This document shows positions 23,996-34,278 of a stretch of 64,000 bases of DNA, in pieces. The notes below the pieces were generated by a model that saw nothing but the letters and a program-made list of their open reading frames with translations, was not told where the DNA came from and did not search any database. The position numbers and the translations under genes were made by a program. Location: the NCBI RefSeq assembly GCF_000169195.2, contig NC_016023.1, positions 1,674,001 to 1,738,000 on the forward strand. The letters are read 5' to 3'. This stretch comes from Heyndrickxia coagulans 36D1. GTDB taxonomy: Bacteria; Bacillota; Bacilli; Bacillales; Bacillaceae_C. Within the stretch, counting starts at the first letter, position 1; the number at the start of each line of letters is the position of its first letter.

Positions 23996-24781
23996 TTAAG
24001 ATTCCTCCGCTGGTGACTGTCCCGACTCATATCCGAATTCAGCTGAAATTTCAAGGCTTTTTTGCAAAAGGTAACGACTGGATTCCTCTTCTGCCCGTAA
24101 TGGAACCGTATCCCCAAGACCAACAATGACAACTGCACCGAGCAGATGGCGATCGTAATTAAAAATTGGAATGGCAGCTGATGAAATTGATTTTGCCAGG
24201 GCATCTTTGGCAAATGAAATGCCTTCTTTTTGAATGGCTTTAAGCTTCTCCCTCAGATTACTCCTCTCATCAGGAACCATGTTGGCAATGCCCTTTCCAA
24301 TCCATTCTTCAATCATTGGCCCTTTTTTATAGGCGGCAAAAAGCATCCCGGCTGCTGAATGAACAGGAAGAATGGTTCCTACCTGCCCGCCGAGATTGAG
24401 TCCGGCCCGGCTGTGTATCATTTTTACGATCATCGGGCCGCCATGCGTCCATACGGCCAGCAAAGTCGTCTCCCCGAAAGTATGATTAATTTCTTCAAGA
24501 TAATATGCAGTTTTGGCCACAATATCTTCCTGGTTGACTGCGGCCATACCGTATTGGATCAATGTGCTTCCGGGGGAGTATAACCCGGTTTCTTTATTCC
24601 GGTGAATGGCACCAATGGAAATCAGTGTATTTAAGTATTTATACAGATTGCTTTTTGTAATATTTGTACGGGCATGAATTTCATTAAACTTAATCGGTTT
24701 GCCATGCTTTACAATCACATCAATGATAGAAAAACCAACAAGGAGGGATTGGATTTTAACAGTTGTTTTTGCTTCAGACAT
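23996..24781 (-). CDS. IclR-family regulator, copy 1
   Basis: Protein of 261 residues. The N-terminal winged helix (SLLVGFSIIDVIVKHGKP, ITKSNLYKYLNTLISIGAI) is followed by the IclR effector domain (GPMIVKMIHSRAGLN, GTILPVHSAAGMLFAAY, SSAAIPIFNYDRHLLGAVVIVG). It is the same length as, and closely similar to, the IclR at 36600-37385, so the two modules carry paralogous regulators. It is divergent from the MFS transporter gene; an inverted repeat between them is a candidate operator. Aromatic-acid catabolic operons are often controlled by IclR proteins sensing the substrate. Confidence 0.9.
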   Translation of the reverse strand: MSEAKTTVKIQSLLVGFSIIDVIVKHGKPIKFNEIHARTNITKSNLYKYLNTLISIGAIHRNKETGLYSPGSTLIQYGMAAVNQEDIVAKTAYYLEEINHTFGETTLLAVWTHGGPMIVKMIHSRAGLNLGGQVGTILPVHSAAGMLFAAYKKGPMIEEWIGKGIANMVPDERSNLREKLKAIQKEGISFAKDALAKSISSAAIPIFNYDRHLLGAVVIVGLGDTVPLRAEEESSRYLLQKSLEISAEFGYESGQSPAEES

Positions 24782-24823
24782 AAGGCAAGCATCCTTTTTG
24801 CCGATGTTATTTCTCTCTATTTT

Positions 24824-24856
24824 AGCATTCTTAGAGGGGTACTAAAAGAGAATGCT
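24824..24856. promoter_or_regulatory. Candidate IclR operator
   Basis: AGCATTCT (24824-24831) and AGAATGCT (24849-24856) form an 8-bp perfect inverted repeat separated by 17 bp in the IclR-MFS intergenic region. Confidence 0.4.
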
Positions 24857-25016
24857 GTTAATGGTTCCAACAAGTTGTTTAAAACGGCAGGAACGATTTC
24901 CTACAAATCAGATGTAAAAGTTTATTTAACAAATTGTTAAAATTCAATTAAATAAATAAAAGGCAGTTGAATCGATGCATTTTATAAGCATTTACTATTA
25001 TATTGGGAGGTAAAAA

Positions 25017-26371
25017 ATGAAATTTGTGAATCCAAACCGGGTTATTGATCAAAGCCGTTTCCACTCTTTTCACGGATTGCTGGTTTTTTGGCTTTTTTTG
25101 CCATTATGTTTGATGGGTATGACGTTGTGGTATACGGCGCGACTGTTCCTTCTTTAATCAAAGAATGGGGAATTTCGGATGTTTTAGCTGGTGCGATTGG
25201 CAGCTATACGGTAATCGGGACAGCAGTCGGTGCGATCGCGTTTGGTGTTCTTGCGGATAAAATGGGTAGGAAGAATGTCATTATTTTTACGACGGTTCTT
25301 TTCAGTTTGTTTATGTTTCTATCCGGGTTTGCGCAAGGGCCGGTAATGTTTACGGTATTTCGCATTCTCGCCGGCGTCGGCCTGGGAGGGGTTATGCCGA
25401 ACGTTATTGCATTGGCAACTGAATTTTCCCCGAAATATATCCGGTCTGCAGTCGTGTCCTTTGTATTTTGCGGTTACTCTGCCGGCGCCATTGCAGCCGC
25501 ATTAACAACACGGGCATTGCTTCCTATAGCCGGTTGGGAAGCGGTTTATTGGATAGAGGGCTTGCCGCTTCTTTTAACGCCATTTTTCATCAAGCATCTC
25601 CCGGAATCGATCAGTTTTCTTTTAGCAAAAGGGGATGAAGAAAAAGTGAGGCAGGTTCTGCGGAGAGTGAACCCAAGTTTAGATGAGACAGTTTCTTTAC
25701 AATACGAAGAAGTTCCGTTTAAGGAGAAAGGCTCTCCGGTTGTCAAGCTGTTTGAACAAAAGCGTGCTTTTAGTACTTGCATGTTCTGGGTTTCCTGCTT
25801 CAGTGCATTCGTATTGATTTACTCCATGAATACATGGCTTCCCCGCCTCATGATGCAGGCCGGCTATGATTTAAGTTCCAGTTTGGTTTTTACCGCTGTG
25901 ATGCAGGTTGGAGCCATCGCGGGAACCCTTGTATTCGGACCGCTCGTCGATAAACTTGGCTTTAAAAAAGTGCTTGTGCCTTTATTCTTTGTCGGCGCAC
26001 TGTCGCTTTCTTTTATCGGCTTCAGCAACAGCACCGTTCTTGCACCCGGTTTAATTGCTATCGTGGGTGCGGCTTCTGTAGGTGTTCAAAATTTATCCAA
26101 TGCCTTTGTTTCGCAATATTATCCTGTCCAAATGCGGTCAACCGCTTTAGGCAGCACAATGGCATTTGGCAGGATAGGAGGAATCATCGCGCCCACATTT
26201 GTCGGATTTTTGCTCTCATTGCAGCTTTCTCCGCAATACAATTTTTCGGCCATTGCCGTAGCGGCAGTCCTTGGAGGGCTTGCGATGCTTTTCGTCCAGG
26301 AGAAGTATGGGGTGCACGATCATGCCGGGGAGCAGGAAAAGTTGGATTCAGAAATAAAAGCGACACATTAG
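25017..26371 (+). pseudogene. MFS aromatic-acid:H+ symporter (AAHS type), one-base frameshift near the start
   Basis: A strong GGGAGG precedes ATG 25017, which encodes MKFVNPNRVIDQSRFHSFHG. After codon 23 the frame leaves the family sequence inside the T6 run at 25084-25089; adding one T restores LVFLAFFAIMFDGYDVVVYG and onward. The rest (to 26371) is intact: twelve-segment MFS with the AAHS motif DGYDVVVYG in TM1 and GVLADKMGRKNVI in loop 2-3. It would import gentisate, hydroxybenzoate or a similar acid. Either the gene is inactive, or translation starts inside TM1 (TTG 25088, ATG 25106), or the T count is a sequencing error. Confidence 0.8.
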
Positions 26372-26386
26372 CCGTTTACACAAAAT

Positions 26387-26417
26387 GGGCAGGGAAAAGA
26401 GGTTCCCTGTCCGTTTG
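26387..26417 (+). terminator. Hairpin after the MFS gene
   Basis: GGGCAGGGAA and TTCCCTGTCC pair with one G-U; the following sequence has only short T-runs, so termination is plausible but not strong. Confidence 0.5.
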
Positions 26418-26634
26418 CTCATTTTTAGCAGTAAATTCAGATAATAAATAATGGTGTGACAAGCTCCACGGTATTCTATACAATAAAGTTAGCGTTTCCA
26501 TCGCGAAAGAGCCGGCAAAAAGTTAAAAGTCGGGGACAGTATTGCACAAAAAGAACACGCGTTTTACAGGAAAGGCTTGAATGTGTACAAAGCGTCAAAA
26601 ACGAGCCGTGAAAATTCAAAAGGAGGGGAGGATC

Positions 26635-28810
26635 GTGCATGACATTAAGCTGAACAGGCTGATGAAAGATGTGGAGGAGCATTTAAGAAATACATCGCGC
26701 CAGTTAATCCAATTTGATACGGAAGAAGAAGCGCTTCAATATTTGACGAATTATTTTCATGCAGCAATAAACTTTGATTTTGTAGGGGTTGCATTAATCG
26801 AAACGGACGCTTTGATCTGCAAGGCCTGGAGCGGAAAACTGGATTCGATTGCCGCCGCATTCCCGATACCGGTTGGACGCTGTACGCCGAAACTGCTGGC
26901 CCAGAATTTAACTTCGCAAAAGGACGGGGATGAAAACTGCCTGCTTATCAGCAAATTAAAAGAGATGGGGGCAAAAACGTGGTTTACCGTTCCGCTGGCG
27001 GAAAAAAACCATCCGTTCGGGCTTTGCATTTTCGGGTATGACCATTATGTCCCCCTCCTTGACCTCGAACAGTCTTTTGAGGAGTTTGGAAAAGACATCG
27101 CCGTCATTTTAAAAATGGTGAAGCAAAAAGAAATGCAATCAAAAAGAATAAAAGGGATGGAGTGGATCAGCCAGAGCCTTTCCTTGGAAAAACCGTTCGA
27201 AAATTATATTGCGGATTTAACCTCAAAGGCAGGCCTGTGGACAAAAGCGGATTTTGCCTGCATTTACGCCTATAGCGAGAAAGAAAACAGCTTTGTTTTT
27301 CAACCCCCGGCCTACGGGAAGATGGACTACCCGAAAATCATTCCGATGGATAATTACCGTTTAAAAGATACCTTTCCTTATCTTGAAGAACCGGGAAGCA
27401 GCCAGCTGACTATCCCACTTGTTGTGAACGTCAAAACAGTAGGGGTGCTGCATATTGAAAAAAAGTATTCCGGCCGATTTACGGAAGAAGACCTGGCCGT
27501 GCTGGACTTTCTTTCCCAATATATTGCAGCCCTGCTTGAAAATGCCCGGCTTTACAACAATGAAAAAGAACGCAAAAACCGATTGCTCAGTCTTCTCGAC
27601 TATGAGCAAAAGCTGATCAAAGAAACCGTTAAAAATGAAAGTTTCGATGCGATCCTCTTTGCGTTCGCGGAAATTTTTAAAAGCTCTATTGTGTTATTTG
27701 ATCAGTTCATGCAACCAATTGCCATTCAAACCATAAGCCCAGAAAAACCGGTTAACGTTACAGCGCTCGCACAGGAGGCGAAAAAGCTAAAAAAATCTTT
27801 TAAAGATGGATTTACGGTTCAAAACCCGGATGAATCTGTTTTTTCCTTTTGGCGGATCAGCGCTGAAAACCGCCTGCTCGGATTTTTGGCAATAGGAAGA
27901 AATCCGGATGGTTTCGATGAATTTGACCGGCTTACCGTTGATTTGTCCAAAAATATATGCTCGATCCAATTTATGAAGCAGCGGCTCGTCCTCGAAGCGA
28001 AAGAGCAGGAAAAGGACAGTTTTGTCAGCCAGATCTTAACCGGTAAAATCAAAAATAAAAAGTCCGTCCTGCAATATGCCAATTTTTTGCAGTGGGATTT
28101 ATTTAAAAGTCACCGAGTTGCTGTTCTATCCATTGCGCCGGACGGACAAAAGGAAGATCAGACGGCACAAATATGGGATTTTATCAAATCAAAATTGCTG
28201 GAGTGGGACAAAGACATCCTAACGGCAAGCGTGGAAGGCATGTTTATTGTCATTGCCCCGGCAACACGCGAAAAAGGGCATGACTGGCCAGCCTTGCATG
28301 AAAAAATGGAACATTGGGCAGCGGATGAATGGAAAAACTGTGCGCTGTTTATGGGAATCGGGTCTGAAACAAAATGTAGAAGATTATCAAGAAAGCTTCA
28401 AACAGGCATTGCAGGCGCATAAAGTCGTAAAGGCTCGCCTGCGAAAGGAAAAATTCGCTTTTTTTGAAGCGCTCGGTTCCTATACCATTCTGCATCATCT
28501 GAACAACCCCACTGCCATTGACTTGTTTTTAAGAAAACAGCTGGGTCCTTTAATCGAGTATTCTGATTCAAAAAGCATGAATCTTTGCCACACACTGGAT
28601 GTGTATTTAAAAAATAACGGGAACGTCAACAGCACCTCAAAGGAGTTGTTCATGCACAGAAGCTCGCTGCTCTACCGGCTTGAAAGAATTGAGTCGCTGT
28701 TGAACATTAGGCTGAATGACTCGGAAACGCGCTTCAATTTGATGATGGCCCTTAAGTTATATGAGATGTACGGATATCGTAAAAAACGTCTTCCCGATGA
28801 AGACGCTTAA
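26635..28810 (+). pseudogene. GAF-containing PucR/CdaR-type regulator, frameshifted near the 3' end
   Basis: The first frame (to 28422) encodes GAF-like sensor regions (NFDFVGVALIETDAL..; DFACIYAYSEKENSF..TIPLVVNVKTVGVLHIEKKYSG). The second frame (28247-28810) supplies the missing C-terminus, including the PucR-type helix-turn-helix LCHTLDVYLKNNGNVNSTSK followed by LFMHRSSLLYRLERIE. The switch lies in the A4 run at 28371-28374; removing one A joins GSET to NVEDYQESFKQ. The GTG at 26635 behind AGGAGGGGAGG is the best start (ATG 26581 is also open). Such regulators activate catabolic operons on sensing an aromatic substrate; the operon at 29077 is the likely target. Without the frame repair the protein would lack its DNA-binding domain. 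Confidence 0.82.
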
Positions 28811-28820
28811 ACAGAGATGG

Positions 28821-28848
28821 ACACCTTTTTAGATGAAAGGTGTTTTTT
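28821..28848 (+). terminator. Terminator after the PucR-type regulator
   Basis: ACACCTTT (28821-28828) and AAAGGTGT (28836-28843), followed by TTTTT. Confidence 0.88.
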
Positions 28849-29076
28849 CTTTGAAAAAACCTGTCACAGACAAGGATCCAAAAAGGCAAGCGTTTTAAAC
28901 GGTTTGTTTTTGACAGTACGGCCTAGCCGATCAGGAACGCTGGAAGGCGGAAACACTCCTACAAAGTGTAGGAAAAGTTTTAAAAAAACCATACAGTCTG
29001 CAGGTACCCATCCAAATCGAAAAGGCTTACAATGAATTAACAGAAAGTTAAGTATAATAGGATGGGAGATAAAAAT

Positions 29077-29949
29077 ATGTCAATTCAAACCATTGGGGTA
29101 GTAGGCGCCGGTTCAATGGGATCCGGCATTGCCAATTTAGCAGCCATGAAGGGATTCCAGGTCATTTTACGGGACATTGAAGACCGTTTTCTTGACGGCG
29201 CTTTGGCGAGGATGGACCAATTTATGTCCAAAAGTGTTGCAAAAGGAAAAATGACGGAGACGGAAAAACAGGAAACGCTTGCGCGAATCCGGACGACAAC
29301 CAATCTGGATGACATGAAAGATGCCGATATTGTCATTGAAGCTGTCCTTGAAGACTTGGAATTGAAGAAACAAGTATTCTCGCAGCTTGACGGGATTGTC
29401 CCAGACCATGTCATTCTTGCTACAAATACGTCTTCGATGTCGATTACGGAAATCGCCTCCGCCACCACCCGGCCTGATCGCGTTGCAGGCATGCATTTTT
29501 TCAATCCGGCCCAGTTGATGAAACTCGTGGAAGTTGTTAGGGGTTTCAACACGAGCGATGAAACGGTGGAAGAATTGAAAACGTTATCCAAATCGCTATC
29601 GAAAGAACCGGTGGAGGTGAAAAAAGACTCTCCCGGCTTTATTGTCAACCGCATTATGATTCCGCAATTTATCGAAGCCATTAAAATTTTGGAAGAAGGC
29701 GTGGCAACGGCGGAAGATATCGACAAGGCGGTAAAACTTGGGCTGAACTATCCGATGGGGCCGTTTACGCTGCAAGATTTTGCCGGCGTTGATATCGGCT
29801 ACCATGTCATGAATTATTTAAAAGAAGAGTTGAACGACCCGCATTTTGCACCACCGCTTTTGTTAAAACAGCTCGTAAAAGCGAACCGGCTCGGGAAAAA
29901 GACTGGCGCGGGATTTTATGATTACAACAAAGAGGAGGTCAAAGCGTGA
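29077..29949 (+). CDS. 3-hydroxyacyl-CoA dehydrogenase (3-hydroxybutyryl-CoA dehydrogenase type)
   Basis: Protein of 290 residues. The NAD-binding motif GVVGAGSMGSGIANLAA is at the N-terminus. The conserved NTSSMSITEIA and GMHFFNPAQLMKLVEVV (catalytic His) follow, then KDSPGFIVNRIM and LGLNYPMGPFTLQDFAGVD. It oxidises 3-hydroxyacyl-CoA to 3-ketoacyl-CoA with NAD. The start at 29077 has GGGAG 8 nt ahead; ATG 29062 is less favoured. It is the first gene of a set with enoyl-CoA hydratase (4-nt overlap) and thiolase. In this context it may act on hydroxyphenyl-3-hydroxypropionyl-CoA rather than on fatty acids; that is inference. Confidence 0.93.
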   Translation: MSIQTIGVVGAGSMGSGIANLAAMKGFQVILRDIEDRFLDGALARMDQFMSKSVAKGKMTETEKQETLARIRTTTNLDDMKDADIVIEAVLEDLELKKQVFSQLDGIVPDHVILATNTSSMSITEIASATTRPDRVAGMHFFNPAQLMKLVEVVRGFNTSDETVEELKTLSKSLSKEPVEVKKDSPGFIVNRIMIPQFIEAIKILEEGVATAEDIDKAVKLGLNYPMGPFTLQDFAGVDIGYHVMNYLKEELNDPHFAPPLLLKQLVKANRLGKKTGAGFYDYNKEEVKA

Positions 29950-30725
29950 GTCATCAATATTTGCTATGCGAAAAAGAAGAGTCGGTTGCAGTCGTCACAA
30001 TCAATAGGCCGCCTGTCAATCCGCTCAGCACACAAGTATTCCAGGAGTTATCGCATATTTTTCATGAACTGGATGCAGACGATGAAGTACGCGCCATTGT
30101 CCTGACCGGAAGCGGGGAAAAAGCGTTTGTGGCCGGCGCCGATATTAATGAAATGGCCGGGCTTGACCTTGTCGGTGTGAACAAAATGAATAAAATGTCG
30201 CGGGCGGTTTTTACCCAAATCGAAAATACATCGAAACCGGTCATTGCCGCGTTAAACGGCCTTGCATTGGGCGGCGGTTTTGAACTTGCACTTGTCTGTG
30301 ATTTGCGGATCAGTTCCGAAAAAGCTAAATTTGCTTTTCCGGAAGCCGGCCTCGGGATTATTCCGGGCGGCGGCGGTACCCAGCGCCTGCAAAAAATCGT
30401 CGGGCAGGGGGTCGCAAAGGAGTTGCTCTACTTCGGGGAGATGATAGACGCAAACCGTGCGCTTGCGCTGCATATTGTGAATAAAGTTGTACCGCCAGAT
30501 GAAGTGCTAGATACAGCGAAAGAGTGGGCCCGGAAACTTGCACAGAAGCCGCCGGTCGCAATGCAAATGCTAAAAACAGCAGTCAATGCCGGCTCGAATA
30601 CCGATATAGAAACCGGGCTTACGATTGAAGCGGCCTGCTTTGGCAATGCTTTTTCCACCGAAGACCGAAAAGAAGGATTAAACGCTTTTGTTGAAAAAAG
30701 GAAACCGGCTTTTTCTGGCAGATAG
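29946..30725 (+). CDS. Enoyl-CoA hydratase/isomerase (crotonase family)
   Basis: Protein of 259 residues with crotonase signatures: AFVAGADINEMAGL (first oxyanion-hole region), ALNGLALGGGFELALVCDLRI, and FPEAGLGIIPGGGGTQRLQ, the last containing the Glu of hydratases. It hydrates a trans-2-enoyl-CoA to a 3-hydroxyacyl-CoA. The GTG start overlaps the dehydrogenase stop (GTGA), with GAGGAGG upstream, indicating translational coupling. A cinnamoyl-CoA-type substrate would suit the neighbouring aryl-CoA genes; a short-chain fatty substrate is also possible. Confidence 0.93.
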   Translation: MSHQYLLCEKEESVAVVTINRPPVNPLSTQVFQELSHIFHELDADDEVRAIVLTGSGEKAFVAGADINEMAGLDLVGVNKMNKMSRAVFTQIENTSKPVIAALNGLALGGGFELALVCDLRISSEKAKFAFPEAGLGIIPGGGGTQRLQKIVGQGVAKELLYFGEMIDANRALALHIVNKVVPPDEVLDTAKEWARKLAQKPPVAMQMLKTAVNAGSNTDIETGLTIEAACFGNAFSTEDRKEGLNAFVEKRKPAFSGR

Positions 30726-30736
30726 GGGGGGATCAG

Positions 30737-31912
30737 ATGACCGATATTGTACTGCTTGAAGGCGCAAGAACGCCGTTTACAGAGCTTTCGGGTTCATTGC
30801 GCGAAATCACGGCCACCGATCTGGGGGCGATTGCGGCAAAAGAAGCCATTAAAAAATCGAATATTTCAGCTGAAGAAATTGACCATGTCGTCTTCGGCAA
30901 TGTACAGCAATCGAGCAAAGATGCCCATTTGCTCGCAAGGCATGTCGGCTTGAAGGCAGGAACGCCGATTGATGTGCCCGCTATTACGATTAACCGGCTG
31001 TGCGGGACGGGGATTGAAGCGATCGTAACAGCGGCGCGTTATATTTTAACCGGGGAAGCGGAAGTCGTTCTTGCCGGAGGAACGGAAAATATGAGTCAGG
31101 TGCCGCATGTCATTCGGGGCATGCGCTGGGGCAGCCCGCTCGGTTCCCCGAAAGTGGAGGACTGGCTGTGGGACGGTCTGTATGATACATACGGGGACTG
31201 CACGATGGCACAAACGGCCGAGAACCTGGCGGCAAAATACGGGATTACGAGAGAAGAAATCGACCAGCATGCCCTTTCCAGCCACGAACGGGCGAAACGG
31301 GCACGGGAAAAGGGGTACTTGCAGGAAGAGATTGTGCCGGTGACGGTAAAAGGGCGGAAAGGGGACATTGTCGTGAAAGACGATGAACATATCCGCGACA
31401 CGAGCATGGAGCAGCTCGCCCGGCTGAAACCGAGATTCATAGAAAACGGCGTGGTCACAGCAGGGAATGCAAGCGGGATGGTGGACGGCGCCGGTGCAGT
31501 GGTAGTGGCATCAAGCGACTATGCGGGGCAAAAAGGCTTAAAGCCCATTGCCCGCCTTGTGTCCTGGAACGTTGTCGGCGTGGAGCCGAAATATATGGGG
31601 ATTGGCCCGGTTCCGGCAATCCGAAACGCTTTAAAGAAAGCAAAGCTTACGATAAGTGATCTAAATTTAATTGAAATCAATGAAGCCTTCTCTGCACAGT
31701 ATTTGGCGTGCCAGAAAGAACTCGGTTTTGATCTTGAGATGGGGAATGTGAACGGCGGTGCGATTGCGCTCGGGCACCCGCTTGCAGCAAGCGGCACGAG
31801 GATCACCACTGCCCTGATATATGAAATGCGCAGGCGAAAACAAAAGTACGGTGCTTCCGCCGTGTGCATCGGCGGCGGGCAAGGAATCGCAGCAGTTTGG
31901 GAAGCCTTGTAA
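30737..31912 (+). CDS. Acetyl-CoA acyltransferase (thiolase)
   Basis: Protein of 391 residues. The nucleophilic Cys is in TINRLCGTGIEAI (near 90), and the C-terminal catalytic His and Cys are in ALGHPLAASGTRI and CIGGGQGIAAV; NEAFSAQYLA is also present. It performs thiolytic cleavage of 3-ketoacyl-CoA (or acetoacetyl-CoA synthesis in reverse). It follows the hydratase after 11 nt. If the operon shortens hydroxycinnamoyl-CoA, this step releases acetyl-CoA and hydroxybenzoyl-CoA. Confidence 0.93.
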   Translation: MTDIVLLEGARTPFTELSGSLREITATDLGAIAAKEAIKKSNISAEEIDHVVFGNVQQSSKDAHLLARHVGLKAGTPIDVPAITINRLCGTGIEAIVTAARYILTGEAEVVLAGGTENMSQVPHVIRGMRWGSPLGSPKVEDWLWDGLYDTYGDCTMAQTAENLAAKYGITREEIDQHALSSHERAKRAREKGYLQEEIVPVTVKGRKGDIVVKDDEHIRDTSMEQLARLKPRFIENGVVTAGNASGMVDGAGAVVVASSDYAGQKGLKPIARLVSWNVVGVEPKYMGIGPVPAIRNALKKAKLTISDLNLIEINEAFSAQYLACQKELGFDLEMGNVNGGAIALGHPLAASGTRITTALIYEMRRRKQKYGASAVCIGGGQGIAAVWEAL

Positions 31913-32259
31913 TTTTTAGCTGAAGGAGGAGCGCATAGGACAGGTTCAGACGCTTGCACAAGCCGGCCGTAAAAAGGCAGCTGCTATTTTTGGGAGGGTC
32001 AAAAAACACTTGGCTTATGTTGCAGATTTGATTTGCGTTTTTGAGAAGCACAAAAGGACGCTCCGCAACGATTTGTCTTTAGCAGGAGTCCCCAAAGACA
32101 TTTGGTTTGCATTGCGGGAATGATTTGTCTCTTTGAAAGGCACAAGCGGACAATTGGGCCAAAAACAGATCCCGATTGTTTTTTTGAAGGTTTGGCCATA
32201 ATGGCGGACTTTTTGTCATGGTGCCGGTTTCTTTATTTTACATGAACAGGGGGATGGCC
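31913..32259 (+). other. Intergenic DNA between thiolase and CoA ligase
   Basis: A GGAGGAGCG site at about 31923 is not followed by a start codon, suggesting a lost gene start. Two loosely similar segments (around ATTTGCGTTTTTGAGAAGCA at 32030 and ATTTGTCTCTTTGAAAGGCA at 32122) form an imperfect direct repeat. No gene or terminator is supported. Confidence 0.35.
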
Positions 32260-33843
32260 GTGGAGAAAGATCCGAATCTTTTCAGCGTATACGAACAATT
32301 GGTTTTTACGGCGGAAAAATACGGGCGAAAAGAAGCGATATATGATCTAAAAAATAGAGTTTCTTATTCGGCACTCTTACAAGATGTAGATCATTTCGCC
32401 AATGTACTGGCAGCAAAGGGCGTGAAAAAAGGTGACCGGATTGCCGTCAGCCTGCCAAACTGGTATGAAGCGGCTGTCATCTATTTTGCCGCAGCCAAAA
32501 TAGGCGCAATTCTTGTCCCAATCAATCCGCTTTATAAATCTCATGAGTTGGAATACATTCTCGATAATGCAGCACCTGTTCTTTTAATTGCTTCCGAAAG
32601 TTTGGAAAAAAACCTTGGCTTCCAACAATCTTTACAATGGGTAAAAGAATCCATTACCGTACGGTTCCCGCTGATGGGTTTTCCTTCGTTTGATGAGTAT
32701 ACCGGTGGGGCGGCAAGCTATAGATCCGTCCAAAAGACGAAAATAGACGCGGATAATGATGTCTTTTGTATTTTATATACATCCGGCACGACCGGCAAGC
32801 CAAAAGGTGTCATGATCACACACCGGGCAGTAGTCCAATCTGCCCGTACCATTGCATCCGTCTTGAAATGCACGGATCAGGATGCCTTTATCATCTCAGC
32901 CCCGCTTTTCCACATATTTGGGCTGGCGATTAACCTGGTTTGCGCCATTTCCGCCGGAGCTCGGATCCTGTTGCAGGAAAAATTCCGGGCGGAGCAAACG
33001 TTGAAACTGATTGAACAGGAGAGCATAACCGTTCAGCAAGGGGTCCCAACCATGTTTTTGAAACAATTGGAAGTGGAAAATTTGGAAAATTATAATCTTT
33101 CTTCGCTTCGAACCGGGATTGTCGGTGCCTCCCCTATTCCTCCCAACAAAGTCAAAGAAATCAGGGAGAAAATGGGAATGGAACTGAATCAGTCTTTTGG
33201 CATTACAGAAGCCGTGACTGTCACTTCTACCACCTTTGAAGATGATGAAGATAAAATTTTGGAAATACTTGGCCGGCCAATCCCCGGTGTCGAACTGAAG
33301 ATTGTCAATGACAAAAGGGAGACGGTTCCGCATGGTGTGGTCGGAGAGATTGCTGTTAGAAGCTTTGCGGTTATGAAAGGGTACTATAAGATGCCGGAAC
33401 AGACGGACCAGGTGCTTGACAGCGAAGGCTGGTTCTATACAGGAGATTTAGGCATGCTCGATGAGGATGGCTATCTGAAATTTGTCGGCCGGAAAAAGGA
33501 AATGATTATCCGCGGCGGATTTAATATTTACCCACAGGAAATTGAAGCCGTCTTGTCGAAGCATCCCTATATCCTTGAGTCTGCGGTAATTGGATTTCCG
33601 GATGAAGTGCTGGGTGAAATTGTATGCGCTGTCATTCGTCTCAAAGAAGGGGCGGATTGTTCGGAGGAAGACATCCTCACCTATTTGAAAGAGTGGATTG
33701 CGATTTATAAAGTCCCACAGCGCATTTTGTTCACACAGGATTTTCCAACGACGGCAAGCGGCAAAATTCAAAAAGTCAGACTCCGGGAGCAGCTGCTGAA
33801 AACCGCTGTTCAAAGCAATCCAAAATCACTGGAAAGGAAGTGA
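32260..33843 (+). CDS. AMP-forming acyl/aryl-CoA ligase
   Basis: About 527 residues of the ANL superfamily. The P-loop is ILYTSGTTGKPKGVMITH; further motifs are the A5-like QSFGITEAVTVTST, GWFYTGDLGMLDEDGYL, the hinge GRKKEMIIRGGFNIYPQEIE and the C-terminal lysine in TASGKIQK. It activates a carboxylic acid through an acyl-adenylate to its CoA thioester. Its position before a 4-HBT-type thioesterase and an aromatic monooxygenase suggests an aromatic acid (hydroxycinnamate or hydroxybenzoate), but FadD-like fatty-acid specificity cannot be excluded. GTG 32260 fits the AGGGGG site best; ATG 32254 and 32242 are in-frame alternatives. Confidence 0.88.
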   Translation: MEKDPNLFSVYEQLVFTAEKYGRKEAIYDLKNRVSYSALLQDVDHFANVLAAKGVKKGDRIAVSLPNWYEAAVIYFAAAKIGAILVPINPLYKSHELEYILDNAAPVLLIASESLEKNLGFQQSLQWVKESITVRFPLMGFPSFDEYTGGAASYRSVQKTKIDADNDVFCILYTSGTTGKPKGVMITHRAVVQSARTIASVLKCTDQDAFIISAPLFHIFGLAINLVCAISAGARILLQEKFRAEQTLKLIEQESITVQQGVPTMFLKQLEVENLENYNLSSLRTGIVGASPIPPNKVKEIREKMGMELNQSFGITEAVTVTSTTFEDDEDKILEILGRPIPGVELKIVNDKRETVPHGVVGEIAVRSFAVMKGYYKMPEQTDQVLDSEGWFYTGDLGMLDEDGYLKFVGRKKEMIIRGGFNIYPQEIEAVLSKHPYILESAVIGFPDEVLGEIVCAVIRLKEGADCSEEDILTYLKEWIAIYKVPQRILFTQDFPTTASGKIQKVRLREQLLKTAVQSNPKSLERK

Positions 33844-33847
33844 ATCC

Positions 33848-34261
33848 ATGCCGGCCATATACCGATTTGATGTGAAATGGGGCGATACGGATGCGGCAGG
33901 GATTGTGTTTTACCCGAATTTTTACAAATGGATGGATGAAGCGACACATCATTTTTTTGCCACAGCGGGGTTTCCATCGTCCAGATTATTGGCTGAACGG
34001 CAAACGATCATCCCACTTCTCGAAGCCCACTGCCAGTTTAAAAGTTCGCTTTTATTTGAGGATGAGGTAGAAGTGCAAAGCGAAATACAAGAACTGCGGA
34101 AAAAAGTCTTTAAAATCGGCCACCGCTTTATAAAAGACGGACAGCCGGTTGCAGAAGGGTATGAAATCAGAGCGTGGGCCCATTTCAATGAAAAGCCGAA
34201 AGCCTTCCCGATTCCTGAAGATATCAAAGAAATATTGCTTGCCGGGACTTCAAATCGATAA
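33848..34261 (+). CDS. Acyl-CoA thioesterase, 4-hydroxybenzoyl-CoA thioesterase (4-HBT) type
   Basis: Hot-dog-fold protein of 137 residues. The N-terminus reads VKWGDTDAAGIVFYPNFYKW, aligning with the active-site segment of the Pseudomonas 4-hydroxybenzoyl-CoA thioesterase; Asp15 corresponds to its catalytic aspartate. It hydrolyses (hydroxy)aryl-CoA to free acid and CoA. Four nucleotides separate it from the ligase gene. The combination of ligase, beta-oxidation enzymes and an aryl-CoA thioesterase suggests that the free hydroxybenzoate is released before ring hydroxylation. It is also compatible with a salicylyl-CoA/gentisyl-CoA route. Confidence 0.88.
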   Translation: MPAIYRFDVKWGDTDAAGIVFYPNFYKWMDEATHHFFATAGFPSSRLLAERQTIIPLLEAHCQFKSSLLFEDEVEVQSEIQELRKKVFKIGHRFIKDGQPVAEGYEIRAWAHFNEKPKAFPIPEDIKEILLAGTSNR

Positions 34262-34278
34262 AAAGGAGACATGCAACG